In this document: positions 7,147 through 15,633 of the stretch, piece after piece | Layout of the letters: each line of letters opens with the position of its first letter | How positions within the stretch are numbered: position 1 is the first letter of the stretch | Source of the DNA: Dehalococcoidales bacterium | Lineage (GTDB): Bacteria; Chloroflexota; Dehalococcoidia; Dehalococcoidales; UBA3254 | Assembly (NCBI GenBank): GCA_016926695.1 | Contig: JAFGOB010000090.1 | Coordinates: 1-51,065 of the forward strand | Length of the DNA: 51,065 bases | Direction: 5' to 3' | Notes under the pieces: generated by a model | Databases searched by the model: none | The model's input: only the letters and a program-made list of their open reading frames with translations | Told to the model about the DNA's origin: nothing | Made by a program: the position numbers and the translations under genes

Positions 7147-7860
7147 TCAAAATACCTCCACGTAGATCTGGGAAGCTTCGTTTTTTCTGAGTGTCAACTC
7201 GTACCCTTTGATATTCACTTCGACGGGGTCTCCCAGCGGTGCACAGCCCTTTACCGTGATCTCGGAACCCGGTGTAATGCCCATATCCAGAATTCGACTC
7301 TTCAGTTTTTTATCCGACGCCACACGGATTATCCGGCCGCGTTCACCTGCTTTCAACTCGTCTAAAGACCTGACGGTTTTTGTTGCCGCCAGGTCCTTCT
7401 CTTCATATACATCAGGGCCGGTTTCCTCTGTCAGGCGCTGGTCGGCGGAAAGCGGCCTTTTTGCCGCTTTGAGGTCCCTGGTGATCTCCAGATATTTCAT
7501 CATACGCATCATGGTATGTGAGCTTACCACGTGCTCCATCAGGCAGGCGTCTTTTTCGGCGATGGCGGGATCAACCTCCAGGATATCGGTTAAAAACTGC
7601 TTGATTTTCCGGTGCCTCCAGCGTACCTCCACCGCCATCCTCTTGCCGGCCTCCGTCAACTCTATCGCACCGTATCTCTCCTGTGTTACCATACCGTGCT
7701 TTTTGAGGTGGTTGATAGCCTGCGCTACGCTGGCCTTGGCAACGTTGAGTCTGGAGGCGATATCCGTGACTCTTATCTCATCCGCTGATTCGGATAATAT
7801 AAGCATGGCTTCCAGATAGTCCTGCATGGAAGATGTAATCTCACCTGCGAATTCCACCAT
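7147..7860 (-). CDS. DtxR/MntR-family metal-dependent repressor with FeoA domain
   Basis: The 237-residue protein has a winged-helix domain (about residues 12-72, with VTDIASRLNVAKASVAQAI), a metal-binding and dimerisation domain (about 75-145) and a C-terminal SH3/FeoA-like domain (about 165-237). By alignment from memory the metal site is mixed: D14 stands where DtxR has Met10 and MntR has Asp8, while C106, E109 and H110 match DtxR Cys102, Glu105 and His106. Whether iron or manganese is the effector is thus unclear. It heads an operon with feoA and feoB, which favours iron. GGAGG lies four bases before the ATG, and its promoter is overlapped by the palindrome at 7891-7906, suggesting autorepression. 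Confidence 0.92.
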   Translation of the reverse strand: MVEFAGEITSSMQDYLEAMLILSESADEIRVTDIASRLNVAKASVAQAINHLKKHGMVTQERYGAIELTEAGKRMAVEVRWRHRKIKQFLTDILEVDPAIAEKDACLMEHVVSSHTMMRMMKYLEITRDLKAAKRPLSADQRLTEETGPDVYEEKDLAATKTVRSLDELKAGERGRIIRVASDKKLKSRILDMGITPGSEITVKGCAPLGDPVEVNIKGYELTLRKNEASQIYVEVF

Positions 7861-7890
7861 TTTAACCTCCGGCCTTTTCTGCCCCTTATA

Positions 7891-7922
7891 GTTAGTTTAA
7901 TCTAACATCAATAATTTATCAA
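7891..7922 (-). promoter_or_regulatory. Promoter and metal-type palindrome of the dtxR-feoAB operon (copy 3)
   Basis: On the minus strand TTGATA (7917-7922) and TAAACT (7894-7899) are 17 bases apart. The palindrome GTTAG-TTTAAT-CTAAC (7891-7906, as read on the plus strand) covers the -10 element, so a bound repressor would exclude polymerase. It ends 31 bases before the regulator's ATG. Confidence 0.65.
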
Positions 7923-8113
7923 ATTTTCCATAGCGATGCAATAGCTGACTGTTGCGGATTGCAGGGTAGAATTCCCGTTTGCGTTGGGAAGAACAGGTCA
8001 GAACGAACTTTCAGCCCGCCGGGAAAGGTCTCTTGATCCAGCACCCGATTTTCATAAATCAGTCTGAGCTTACACGCTATTTCGATAAAAAAATCAGGCT
8101 CGATTAGCCTCAT
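7919..8113 (-). CDS. Possible small protein of unknown function
   Basis: A 64-codon frame begins MRLIEPDFFIEIACKLRLIY and has a plausible amino-acid mix with an amphipathic start. It has no clear Shine-Dalgarno, resembles no family I know, and fills the divergent spacer between the metal regulator and the ZIP gene. It could be a small gene, a decayed fragment or chance. Its 3' end overlaps the -35 of the regulator promoter. Confidence 0.25.
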   Translation of the reverse strand: MRLIEPDFFIEIACKLRLIYENRVLDQETFPGGLKVRSDLFFPTQTGILPCNPQQSAIASLWKI

Positions 8114-8170
8114 TTCGCGATGGCCCGGGGGAACATTGAATATTTGGAAAATAAGTGTTATATTAATTAA

Positions 8171-8188
8171 TGTTAGAATATACTAACA
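8171..8188 (+). promoter_or_regulatory. Metal-type palindrome ahead of the ZIP transporter (copy 4)
   Basis: TGTTAG-AATATA-CTAACA has 6-bp perfect arms and the same core as the other three copies. TATACT at 8179-8184 could be the -10 of the ZIP gene promoter, with a poor -35. The site is 79 bases before the ATG at 8268. Confidence 0.62.
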
Positions 8189-8267
8189 CATTTTTATTGA
8201 TCCAGTGCATGTCCCTGTCTATACTTTGATTAATATTTCGCATCTTTACGTTAGCAGGTTTTAGTTT

Positions 8268-9068
8268 ATGGAAATCAATCTGGGTTTTGCAGTCTTACTG
8301 ACCGCGCTGGCTGGTCTTTCAACCGGCATAGGCAGCACGATTGCCTTTTTCATACGGCGCCCCAGTTATACCTATCTTTCTTTCCTGCTGGGTGTTTCCG
8401 CCGGGGTGATGGTCTATATTTCCTTTACCGAGCTGCTGGGTACGGCCATCGAAGACGTGGGTTTTCTAAAGGCAAATATCGCCTTTTTCTGCGGAATCGC
8501 TGTTTTTGCCGTCATCGATATCCTGGTACCGCATTCCTACGAGGAGGAGTCCGCCTCGGACTCCCGTTTAGGAACTGAAGTTGAAAGACCGGACGGGCTC
8601 TCCAAGTCCAACGCATCGCTGAAAAGAGGAGGCCTCTTTATCGCACTGGGCATAGCTATCCACAATTTACCGGAGGGTATGATTACCTTTGCCTCCGCCG
8701 CCGGAGGAGATGTTTCCCTGGGCATTATGATCGCAGTGGCCGTGGCCATCCATAACATCCCCGAGGGCATCGCGGTCTCGGTCCCTATTTTTTACGCTAC
8801 CGGCAACCGCCGCCGGGCTTTCACCTATTCCTTTTTATCCGGCCTGGCCGAACCGGTCGGCGCTCTCATCGGCTATGCCCTTCTGCGTCCGTTTCTCACT
8901 CCGGATGTACTCTCAACTACCCTGGCCGTTGTGGGCGGCATCATGGTCTACATCAGCCTGGATGAAATACTCCCCATGGCCCATCGCTACGGACGGGAGC
9001 ACCTGGTAATCATGGGCGTGATTGCCGGAATGGCCGTCATGGCCCTCAGCCTGTGGTTGCTGGGATAA
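8268..9068 (+). CDS. ZIP-family divalent metal transporter (ZupT-like)
   Basis: ZIP proteins import Zn2+, Fe2+ or Mn2+. The 266-residue protein has eight predicted helices and the two signature motifs HNLPEGMITF (about residues 132-141, TM4) and HNIPEGIAV (about 162-170, TM5), whose His and Glu residues form the binuclear metal site. The cytoplasmic loop between TM3 and TM4 (about 85-120) is short and acidic rather than His-rich. The length matches E. coli ZupT. It is divergent from the metal regulator and carries the shared palindrome 79 bases upstream, so it is likely repressed when metal is plentiful. The ATG has only a weak upstream CAGG. Confidence 0.9.
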   Translation: MEINLGFAVLLTALAGLSTGIGSTIAFFIRRPSYTYLSFLLGVSAGVMVYISFTELLGTAIEDVGFLKANIAFFCGIAVFAVIDILVPHSYEEESASDSRLGTEVERPDGLSKSNASLKRGGLFIALGIAIHNLPEGMITFASAAGGDVSLGIMIAVAVAIHNIPEGIAVSVPIFYATGNRRRAFTYSFLSGLAEPVGALIGYALLRPFLTPDVLSTTLAVVGGIMVYISLDEILPMAHRYGREHLVIMGVIAGMAVMALSLWLLG

Positions 9069-9099
9069 AGGGGTTAAGGACCCCGTACGGCGGAGAATA

Positions 9100-9861
9100 T
9101 TATTTCCTTCCATAGATAATGCCGATACGGCCGACCATGAAGGGCAGCTTTAAAAGCCGGGGGATGAAATCCAGCTCGCTGGTGTTCACAAAATGGACCT
9201 CCCGGATACCCCAGCTTTTGATCAAACGAACCAGATTGTCCGGATCACCGTAGATACTTTTCAGCAAAAAGAGGTCCTGGAAGGTGAACAGCCCGCCCTT
9301 TTTTACCACCCTCAGGGCTTCTTTAATCAACTCTTTTTTATCTCCTGCATCCCGGACTTCATGAAATACCATGTTGCTGGTTGAAACATCGAGTGATGCA
9401 TCGGCAAAAGGCAGCCTGGAGGCGCTGGCTTTCATAAAGGAGGTCCGTTCCGATACTCCGGCAATAGCGGCGTTCTTCTCGCAGGCCTGCCGGGAATACT
9501 CCCACTGTCCTCCCCAGTAATCAATACCCGATACTTGAGCTCCGGGGTATTTCCTGGCAGCCTCTATGGCCAGCGCGCCGTTTCCGCAGCCGATGTCCAG
9601 CAGCCTGCCGTCACCGTCCCAGGGCAGGTGACTGAATACCTGGTCTCTTATCCTGACCTGCAGGTTGCCGCCGCGGGGCGAGAACTGGCGGTAAGCGTAG
9701 AGAAAGTAGGCCGCAAGCATCAGGAAGAAAATACTTCCGATCATGAAGAAGAGAGAATAGTAAGCAAGTCCAAAAAAGATCAGGCTGATAATCCCCGGAA
9801 CATAGATTATTTTGCGGGAAACCCAGTTGCCGTAGTCGATATCCATATCAGTTCGCGCCAT
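9100..9861 (-). CDS. Membrane-anchored class I SAM-dependent methyltransferase
   Basis: The 253-residue protein begins with two hydrophobic helices (about residues 17-55) that would tether it to the membrane. The catalytic domain follows: LLDIGCGNGALAIEAARK (about 86-103) for SAM motif I, VSGIDYWGGQWEYS for motif II and DVSTSNMVFHEVRD for motif IV. The layout suggests methylation of a lipid or other membrane-bound substrate; this is inference. GGAGAG precedes the start. It converges on the ZIP gene with a 31-base gap and has no operon partner. Confidence 0.82.
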   Translation of the reverse strand: MARTDMDIDYGNWVSRKIIYVPGIISLIFFGLAYYSLFFMIGSIFFLMLAAYFLYAYRQFSPRGGNLQVRIRDQVFSHLPWDGDGRLLDIGCGNGALAIEAARKYPGAQVSGIDYWGGQWEYSRQACEKNAAIAGVSERTSFMKASASRLPFADASLDVSTSNMVFHEVRDAGDKKELIKEALRVVKKGGLFTFQDLFLLKSIYGDPDNLVRLIKSWGIREVHFVNTSELDFIPRLLKLPFMVGRIGIIYGRK

Positions 9862-10325
9862 CTTTCTCTCCTTAAACTACCATCGTACTATACCGGTACT
9901 TTCTCAGGGGTTTCCGGATCTACCAGTCGGATATCTGGTGTGGTGCCTCATATCCGGCTTTACCCTATTTTGAACTCAAAAAACCACTTAAAAAGGTAAA
10001 CTCAATTATCTGGTACTACACCTGAGTGTAGACCGTATTGACGTATGTCTCATCTGCCGGAGGTACAGTATTCTCTCTGTCCCCATATACGGTTATTACC
10101 TGTTCTGATGGACAGGCTGCTGGAATGGCTCCTTATCCGCGCTGGCGGATTTAGCAAGTAATAAATACAATTGTCCGGCCTGCTATATTTTTAGCGGTAT
10201 TTTTGTTGTCCCCATATAGAAAATGCTGTAAGATTCAACTCGATAGTGGCTGATTTTCTGAGTGAATTCCCCACAGTCGGGCAGGATGCCGTGTTATGCT
10301 TAAGCGAGAGCTGGAGTACAATGCA
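9862..10325. other. Gene-poor interval, 464 bases
   Basis: No coding sequence is supported. There is a small hairpin at 10016-10031 (CTACAC-CTGA-GTGTAG) and a repeated GTCCCCATATA at about 10079 and 10209. Neither is specific enough to name. No tRNA-like fold or clear promoter pair was seen apart from the likely leader of the dehydrogenase gene. Confidence 0.4.
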
Positions 10326-11216
10326 ATGAACAATAGCAAAGGGATGATATCAAGAACAGTGGTTATCACCGGGGCGTCCAGGGGCATCGGCGAAGCCTGT
10401 GCCCTTTACCTGGATAAAAAGGGCTTCAGGGTGTTTGCCGGTGTGAGAAGAGAAGAGGATGCCGCTGATTTAAGGGCCAAAGCCTCCTCCTCGCTGGTCC
10501 CGGTTAAACTGGATATTACCAGTGAAGATTCTATACGCAGCGCGGCGGATGTTATCGGCAGAAATATTGACGGTCACGGTCTGGACGGACTGGTCAATAA
10601 TGCCGGTATAGCATTGGCTGGACCGCTGGAGTTCCTGCCCCTGGAGAGGTACAGGGAGCAGTTCGAGGTCAACGTCTTCGGGCAGATAGCCGTGACACAG
10701 AAACTGCTTCCCCTTTTACGCCCCCGGCGTGGCCGCGGCGGCGGCCGCATAGTTTTCATCGGTTCGATGGAGGGCCTGCTGGCCATGCCCTTCCTTAGCC
10801 CTTACTGCGCTTCCAAGTTCGCCGTTGAGGCTGTGGCCGCCTCGCTGCGCATGGAGCTCAGGATATGGGACATCCACGTTTCGGTGGTGGAGCCCGGTGT
10901 AATAGATACGTCTCTTTTGGACAGGGCTTTATGCAGTGCCGAAGAATGTATAAACAGTATGCCCCGGGAAGCGCATGAGTTATACGGTCCTTTTTTTACC
11001 AGGGGACGGCAGATTGCGGGAAAACTTTCCACTGTGGCTATTCCGGCGACCCCGGTGGTGAAGTCGGTTGAATATGCCCTGACTGCCAGAAGGCCGGCGC
11101 TGCGCTATACAGTCGGAACCACGGCCAGGCTGATGGAAATAATGGCCAGGTTCGTCCCCGGCCGCCTGCGCGACTGGCTGCTGCTGCGGCAGATGGGCTT
11201 CGCGGCGGTGCGGTAG
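10326..11216 (+). CDS. Short-chain dehydrogenase/reductase
   Basis: A classical SDR with a Rossmann fold that uses NAD(P)H. It shows the cofactor motif TGASRGIG near the N terminus, the structural NNAG motif, the active-site Ser in VFIGSMEG and Y160-x3-K164 (YCASK). The substrate is unknown; the set resembles retinol-dehydrogenase-like or 3-oxoacyl reductase-type SDRs. An upstream in-frame ATG at 10296 exists, but GGAG lies eight to nine bases before the ATG at 10326, so the shorter 296-residue form is preferred. The C-terminal extension of some 60 residues (Pro/Arg-rich, LMEIMARFVPGRLRDWLL) is longer than the minimal fold. It is a single gene followed by tRNA-Arg. Confidence 0.88.
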   Translation: MNNSKGMISRTVVITGASRGIGEACALYLDKKGFRVFAGVRREEDAADLRAKASSSLVPVKLDITSEDSIRSAADVIGRNIDGHGLDGLVNNAGIALAGPLEFLPLERYREQFEVNVFGQIAVTQKLLPLLRPRRGRGGGRIVFIGSMEGLLAMPFLSPYCASKFAVEAVAASLRMELRIWDIHVSVVEPGVIDTSLLDRALCSAEECINSMPREAHELYGPFFTRGRQIAGKLSTVAIPATPVVKSVEYALTARRPALRYTVGTTARLMEIMARFVPGRLRDWLLLRQMGFAAVR

Positions 11217-11381
11217 CGGCTTCCGATAGCCGCTAACCTTGCTAACATAAGGCTGAACTGGTAAAATTTAATAGGTCCGGCGGACAGAACGTTCGGTCTG
11301 TCCGGAAGTAAAAAAACCTTAACTCTGCCGGCTTGCGGAGACTGAAAAGCCCGCCCGGCCTGTGAATGCCGCAATTAACAT

Positions 11382-11458
11382 GCCCCTGTAGCTCAGATGG
11401 ATAGAGCAGCGGTTTCCTAAACCGCGTGTCGGGCGTTCGAATCGCCCCAGGGGTACCA
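11382..11458 (+). tRNA. tRNA-Arg (anticodon CCT)
   Basis: A full cloverleaf is visible: acceptor GCCCCTG pairing CAGGGGT (with one G-U at the first pair), D-arm GCTC...GAGC, anticodon stem GCGGT/ACCGC around loop TTCCTAA, a short variable loop, and T-arm GGGCG-TTCGAAT-CGCCC. The anticodon CCT reads AGG codons. The discriminator is A at 11455 and CCA (11456-11458) is encoded. It stands alone, with no other tRNA nearby and no attachment-site duplication seen. Confidence 0.95.
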
Positions 11459-11495
11459 CTATTTGAAGCTAAAAAAGTCCACCCCTAGCCCACCC

Positions 11496-12692
11496 TCACT
11501 CCCGTGCTTCTTTTGACTTTAGATGTTTGAAGACATCCAGGTATTTGACCGCAGAACGGCTGCTATCGCTTTTGATTTCATAGGTCGCCTGGTCAGCGGT
11601 GGAAAAAATCAATACCATCCGGCTGTAGATGTCCATATCCTCTATTTTTTCCAGTGAAAATGAATGCGATAGCCCGTCATCCTGTTTCAGCTCAAGCCGT
11701 TCTTTATAACAGTACAACGTGCCTTCGCCTTGCAGCTCGCTGCGGTTGGCCTTATCGATTTTCCAGAGAGACTGGGCGGCATCGAAAAATATGGGCTTGT
11801 CCGGAAACTGCCTGAAAAAATCCTCCGCCTTTTTCACGATCTTCTTTCGCTGCCAGCGATGCCAGTCCAGTACCGTATTAAAGGGAGAGGCGCCGCTCCC
11901 GCAGGATTCTAACAGTCCCAGGGGTGTATATCGCAGATGAAGCCCGCAGGAACAGAAAAATCGGTCCCTTCTGCTTTGAAGTGTACCGATGCTGCCGCAT
12001 AAAGGACACATATACAGTGCTATTTCAAGGTTTTCCGCGATATCTTTGCCATGGTACGAAGCCATTCTGGTCCTTTGCTCATCAAAGGCATTGACATATA
12101 AATCTCTTTTTATAACCTCGTTCAGCTCGTCTACCGTCATTTTTTTAATTTCCTGCGGACTGTATTCACGCACTTTTCTTCCTGACATATATCCCTTGCG
12201 GTACCGTCCCCCCCACCTCGGGTTGGTAAAATACCCCCCGTCGATGCGGTAGGTAATCAAAGATGCTCCGCTCATACTGACGAGCTTTCCGATAGAGACG
12301 GGAATATCAGAGGTCTCCCCGCAGAAAGTCCTGCTCCCTTCGGCAAAGATGCATATACTGTATCCTTTTCTCAGCTTATCGAGTACCCTTATGACAGTTT
12401 GGACGTCTCTTGAAGACTTGAGGCGCGCGATGGGGTCGGCTAATAATTTTATCAGGCGGCTGTAAAAGCCCCATCTGAATACATGATCGCTGGCGATATA
12501 ATGAAGATGCTCCGGGAAGCTGGTTCCCACCATGATGGGGTCATAATTGGTGGTGTGATTGGAAAGCACGATATAAGGCCTGTGTGCCGGCTCGATTTTT
12601 TCAGTGTGGAAATTGAATTTCAAGCGGAGAAATGCGATAGTCGGAATCCGTAGAATCCCGAATACCGGCCTGTAGTGTAATAAGGCTTTCAT
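11496..12692 (-). CDS. PlsC-like glycerolipid acyltransferase with zinc-ribbon tail
   Basis: The N-terminal 200 residues are an LPLAT-type acyltransferase: NHTTNYDP (the H-x4-D catalytic motif, about residues 46-53) and FAEGSRTF (the glycerol-phosphate-binding EGxR motif, about 117-124). Such enzymes move acyl chains to glycerolipid precursors at the membrane. A four-Cys ribbon (CPLCG then CSCGL, about 229-251) follows, then a domain of some 140 residues with no family I recognise. At 398 residues it is far longer than PlsC (about 240), so it is a two-part protein. Its start overlaps the upstream MFS gene by four bases (ATGA), showing translational coupling. Confidence 0.8.
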   Translation of the reverse strand: MKALLHYRPVFGILRIPTIAFLRLKFNFHTEKIEPAHRPYIVLSNHTTNYDPIMVGTSFPEHLHYIASDHVFRWGFYSRLIKLLADPIARLKSSRDVQTVIRVLDKLRKGYSICIFAEGSRTFCGETSDIPVSIGKLVSMSGASLITYRIDGGYFTNPRWGGRYRKGYMSGRKVREYSPQEIKKMTVDELNEVIKRDLYVNAFDEQRTRMASYHGKDIAENLEIALYMCPLCGSIGTLQSRRDRFFCSCGLHLRYTPLGLLESCGSGASPFNTVLDWHRWQRKKIVKKAEDFFRQFPDKPIFFDAAQSLWKIDKANRSELQGEGTLYCYKERLELKQDDGLSHSFSLEKIEDMDIYSRMVLIFSTADQATYEIKSDSSRSAVKYLDVFKHLKSKEARE

Positions 12693-14035
12693 ACACTTTT
12701 TCTTTCAGAGGGTTCTAAAATGGTTATGGCACGGTCTGCTATAGAGACTTTCTTTACCACCAGCATTAAAACCATTCCCACCACCAGGAAGGCAATGATC
12801 GAACCGACAGCCCAGAGTATACCGTACTGTTCCGCGAGTACTGTGTCCACCCCGCTCTTGACATACAGGTTATGAGCGCGGTAGGAAATGGTACTGAATA
12901 CCAGCGGGCCGACAAAGGTGGAAGTGCGTCCGGCAACCGAAAGGAATCCATAGAATTCCGCTGTTTTTTCGGCAGGGGCCAGTTGGCTGACCATGGCCCG
13001 GCTTATGGCCTGGGTGCCGGTGAGGGAAAAGCCCGCCACAAAACCGGACACATAAAACCAGGTGCTTTCCTTGATGAAAAACAGGCTGGCGACGGAAGCG
13101 ATTAAAATCAGGAGAGAAAATATCACTGCTTCCTTGCTGCTCATCTGGTCTGAAATTTTGCCGAAAAGCAGGGCGCCGAAAATACCGGCAACATGGATAA
13201 TGATGACGAACACTATCAGTTCCATCTGCTGCATTCCGAAAAGCGTAGCGCCGATGATGGCGGCAAAATCCATGAGCATCATAATGCCGTCGTTATAAAT
13301 CAAAAAGGCACACATATACTTAACGAATTCTTTATATCGTTTAACGGCGCGGAAAGTCTGGGATAGCCTTTTAAAGGCCAGTTTGAAAATGTTTTCCCCC
13401 GCCGGCATTTGTTCCGGCCCGCGTCTCTCTTTTACCCACAGGAACGTCGGGATGGAAAAAACCAGGTATATCGCGGCTGTCAGCAGGAAGGCAAAAGGAA
13501 TCATGCGGTTCCCGATAAACTGCATAGGTAAAAGGACCAGGAGGAGCGCAACAATGCCCCCTATCATCCCGAACGCCCAGCCTTTACCCGATACAGAACC
13601 GATTTTTTCAGGGGCGGCGACATCCGCCAGCAGGGCGTCATAAAATACCTGGGCGGCGCGGTAGCCTATCTCAGCCATTATAAAAAAGAACATACCCAGG
13701 AAGATGTCGCCTTCACCCACGAAAAACAACAGAGCCGTGAAAACTACGGATAAAAGGGTGAACACCAGCAGAAATTTCTTCTTGGCGTTGGTGAAATCCG
13801 CGATCGTACCCAGTATAGGCGATATCACTGCCACAATAATGGCAGCAATGCCGATAGATAGACCCCAGAGCCGGGTACCTTCTGCCCCCCCTACGACTAC
13901 GTTTTTAAAGAAGGCTGAATAAACTGCCAGAAGAACAACGGACGCGTAGGCGGAATTACCGAAATCGTAAAAGTACCACGATCTGCGGGATTTTTTTGTG
14001 ATTATATCAAACGTATTATCCATTATTGCCGCCAA
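12689..14035 (-). CDS. UMF1/Atg22-like MFS transporter
   Basis: The 448-residue membrane protein has about 12 hydrophobic segments and the UMF1 signature SWYFYDFGNSAYASVVL near its N terminus. Relatives are fungal Atg22 vacuolar effluxers and bacterial UMF1 proteins, whose substrates are mostly unknown. The first residues are polar and cytoplasmic. The stop overlaps the ATG of the acyltransferase gene, so the two form an operon; a lipid-linked role is possible but only inferred from this. Upstream (14036-14250) is a divergent spacer to the MATE gene. Confidence 0.88.
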   Translation of the reverse strand: MAAIMDNTFDIITKKSRRSWYFYDFGNSAYASVVLLAVYSAFFKNVVVGGAEGTRLWGLSIGIAAIIVAVISPILGTIADFTNAKKKFLLVFTLLSVVFTALLFFVGEGDIFLGMFFFIMAEIGYRAAQVFYDALLADVAAPEKIGSVSGKGWAFGMIGGIVALLLVLLPMQFIGNRMIPFAFLLTAAIYLVFSIPTFLWVKERRGPEQMPAGENIFKLAFKRLSQTFRAVKRYKEFVKYMCAFLIYNDGIMMLMDFAAIIGATLFGMQQMELIVFVIIIHVAGIFGALLFGKISDQMSSKEAVIFSLLILIASVASLFFIKESTWFYVSGFVAGFSLTGTQAISRAMVSQLAPAEKTAEFYGFLSVAGRTSTFVGPLVFSTISYRAHNLYVKSGVDTVLAEQYGILWAVGSIIAFLVVGMVLMLVVKKVSIADRAITILEPSERKSV

Positions 14036-14250
14036 TCAGTAAATCAGGACCAACCGGTACTCCGGGGAATTGTTATCTGATAAATTATATAACCACCCGG
14101 CATTATGTTCGCCCCCGGGTTTTTCAATAACTAAATTATTAACAATTTAGCGCTTTCCCGGTATCAAGGTCAAGTATTTTATACTGCCTGTCGTCAGCGG
14201 ACATTTTCCCGCAAAGATGGTAAACTTTGTTCAACGGTGCGCTGGTAAAT

Positions 14251-15633
14251 ATGATAGAGACAACAGGTCCCCCCGAAAAGAAACCGCCTGTCAGGAAGGA
14301 CTGGACCAAAGGCAGTATAGTCAAAAATATATTGATGCTGTCCTGGCCAGTTATGGTGCTGAGCGGTCTCTATACGGGAAACCTGGTCCTGGAAATGATC
14401 TGGGTAGGCCGGCTTGGGCCAGCCTCTATTGCGGCGGTGGGTATCAGCGGGTTTATTGTCTTGCTGGTGGTTACCACCAAAAGCGGCCTTGGCGCAGGCG
14501 AGAGGGCTATGGTGGCCCGCTTTATCGGCGCGGGCGATCAGGCAGGAGCAAACCATGTCGCCGGCCAGGCCTTTGTCATCAGTGCAGTTTACGGGGCGAT
14601 AGTAACACTGGTCGGAGTCCTCTTTACCGTGCCTATAGTGGGTATCTTCGGCCTGGAAAGTGACGTGGCAGCCGAAAGCGTGTCGTATCTCCGCATAGTT
14701 TTGTCAGGATGGCTGACCGAGTCCTTCTGGATAACCTCTTTCTCGGTCATGCAGGCCTCCGGAGACTCGATTACTCCCATGAAAGTAGCTATTTTTATCC
14801 GGGTAGTCAATGCTGTTATTTGTCCCTTCATGGTTTTGGGCTGGTGGATATTTCCCCGGCTGGGCGTCAGCGGGGCCGCCATCAGCTACATCATCATTAC
14901 CGGCCTGGGAATGCTGATCTGCCAGTGGGTCTTTTTCACCGGTAAGACCCGCCTGAAGCTGAGCTTAAGGGACTTTTACCCTGATCCCGGGACCATCCGG
15001 CGCATGTTAAAGATCGGCCTTCCCGCTTCGGTGATGGGGCTGGGGAAGACCTTCGGCGACCTTGTCCTGACAACCTTCATGGTACCCTTTGGTACGATGG
15101 CTCTGGCAGCCCACAACCTGCTCTCCAGAATAGAATCGTTTATAAATACTCCGGGCATGGGGCTGGGTACGGGGTCCGGCGTGCTGGTGGGGCAGAATCT
15201 GGGGGCCGGGCAGCCGGATCGGGCGGCCAAAAGCGGCTGGCTGGCAGCGGGCATGGTGGCGGGTTTTATGGTAGTCTGCTCCGTAATACTGGTGGTGCTG
15301 GCTGAGAATATCATCAGCCTGTTCAACGTGGAACCGGAGCTGGTGAAGACAGGCGCCGGCTTCCTGAGGGTGGCCGTAGCCGGGTATATAGGGATAGGCA
15401 CTGTCATGGTATTACAGAATTGTATTTCCGGTTCCGGAGATACCATACCGGCGATGCTGATTTCGCTGGCCATGCTCTGGATTGTACAAATACCCCTGGC
15501 GTTGCTGCTGACTCGCTTTACAAACCTGGGTGCGTTCGGAGTACGCTGGGCCATAGTGATAAGTTTTATCACGGGGGCTATCGCTTATCTGGTCTATTTC
15601 CGGCAGGGCAGGTGGAAGCGCAAGAAGGTATAA
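14251..15633 (+). CDS. MATE-family efflux transporter
   Basis: This is a MATE (NorM/DinF-type) exporter of cationic compounds, driven by Na+ or H+. About 12 helices are visible in two related halves: GSIVKNILMLSWPVMVLSGL opens the first and RRMLKIGLPASVMGLGKTFG the second. GLGTGSGVLVGQNLGAGQPD in the C-terminal half is the typical VGQNLGA motif. An in-frame TTG at 14227 would add eight residues. Neither start has a good Shine-Dalgarno; I chose the first ATG. No regulator adjoins it. Confidence 0.87.
   Translation: MIETTGPPEKKPPVRKDWTKGSIVKNILMLSWPVMVLSGLYTGNLVLEMIWVGRLGPASIAAVGISGFIVLLVVTTKSGLGAGERAMVARFIGAGDQAGANHVAGQAFVISAVYGAIVTLVGVLFTVPIVGIFGLESDVAAESVSYLRIVLSGWLTESFWITSFSVMQASGDSITPMKVAIFIRVVNAVICPFMVLGWWIFPRLGVSGAAISYIIITGLGMLICQWVFFTGKTRLKLSLRDFYPDPGTIRRMLKIGLPASVMGLGKTFGDLVLTTFMVPFGTMALAAHNLLSRIESFINTPGMGLGTGSGVLVGQNLGAGQPDRAAKSGWLAAGMVAGFMVVCSVILVVLAENIISLFNVEPELVKTGAGFLRVAVAGYIGIGTVMVLQNCISGSGDTIPAMLISLAMLWIVQIPLALLLTRFTNLGAFGVRWAIVISFITGAIAYLVYFRQGRWKRKKV

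Noticed and set aside
11382..11458. tRNA-Arg as an integration site of a genomic island
   Set aside because: No second copy of the tRNA 3' end and no integrase gene was seen in the window.
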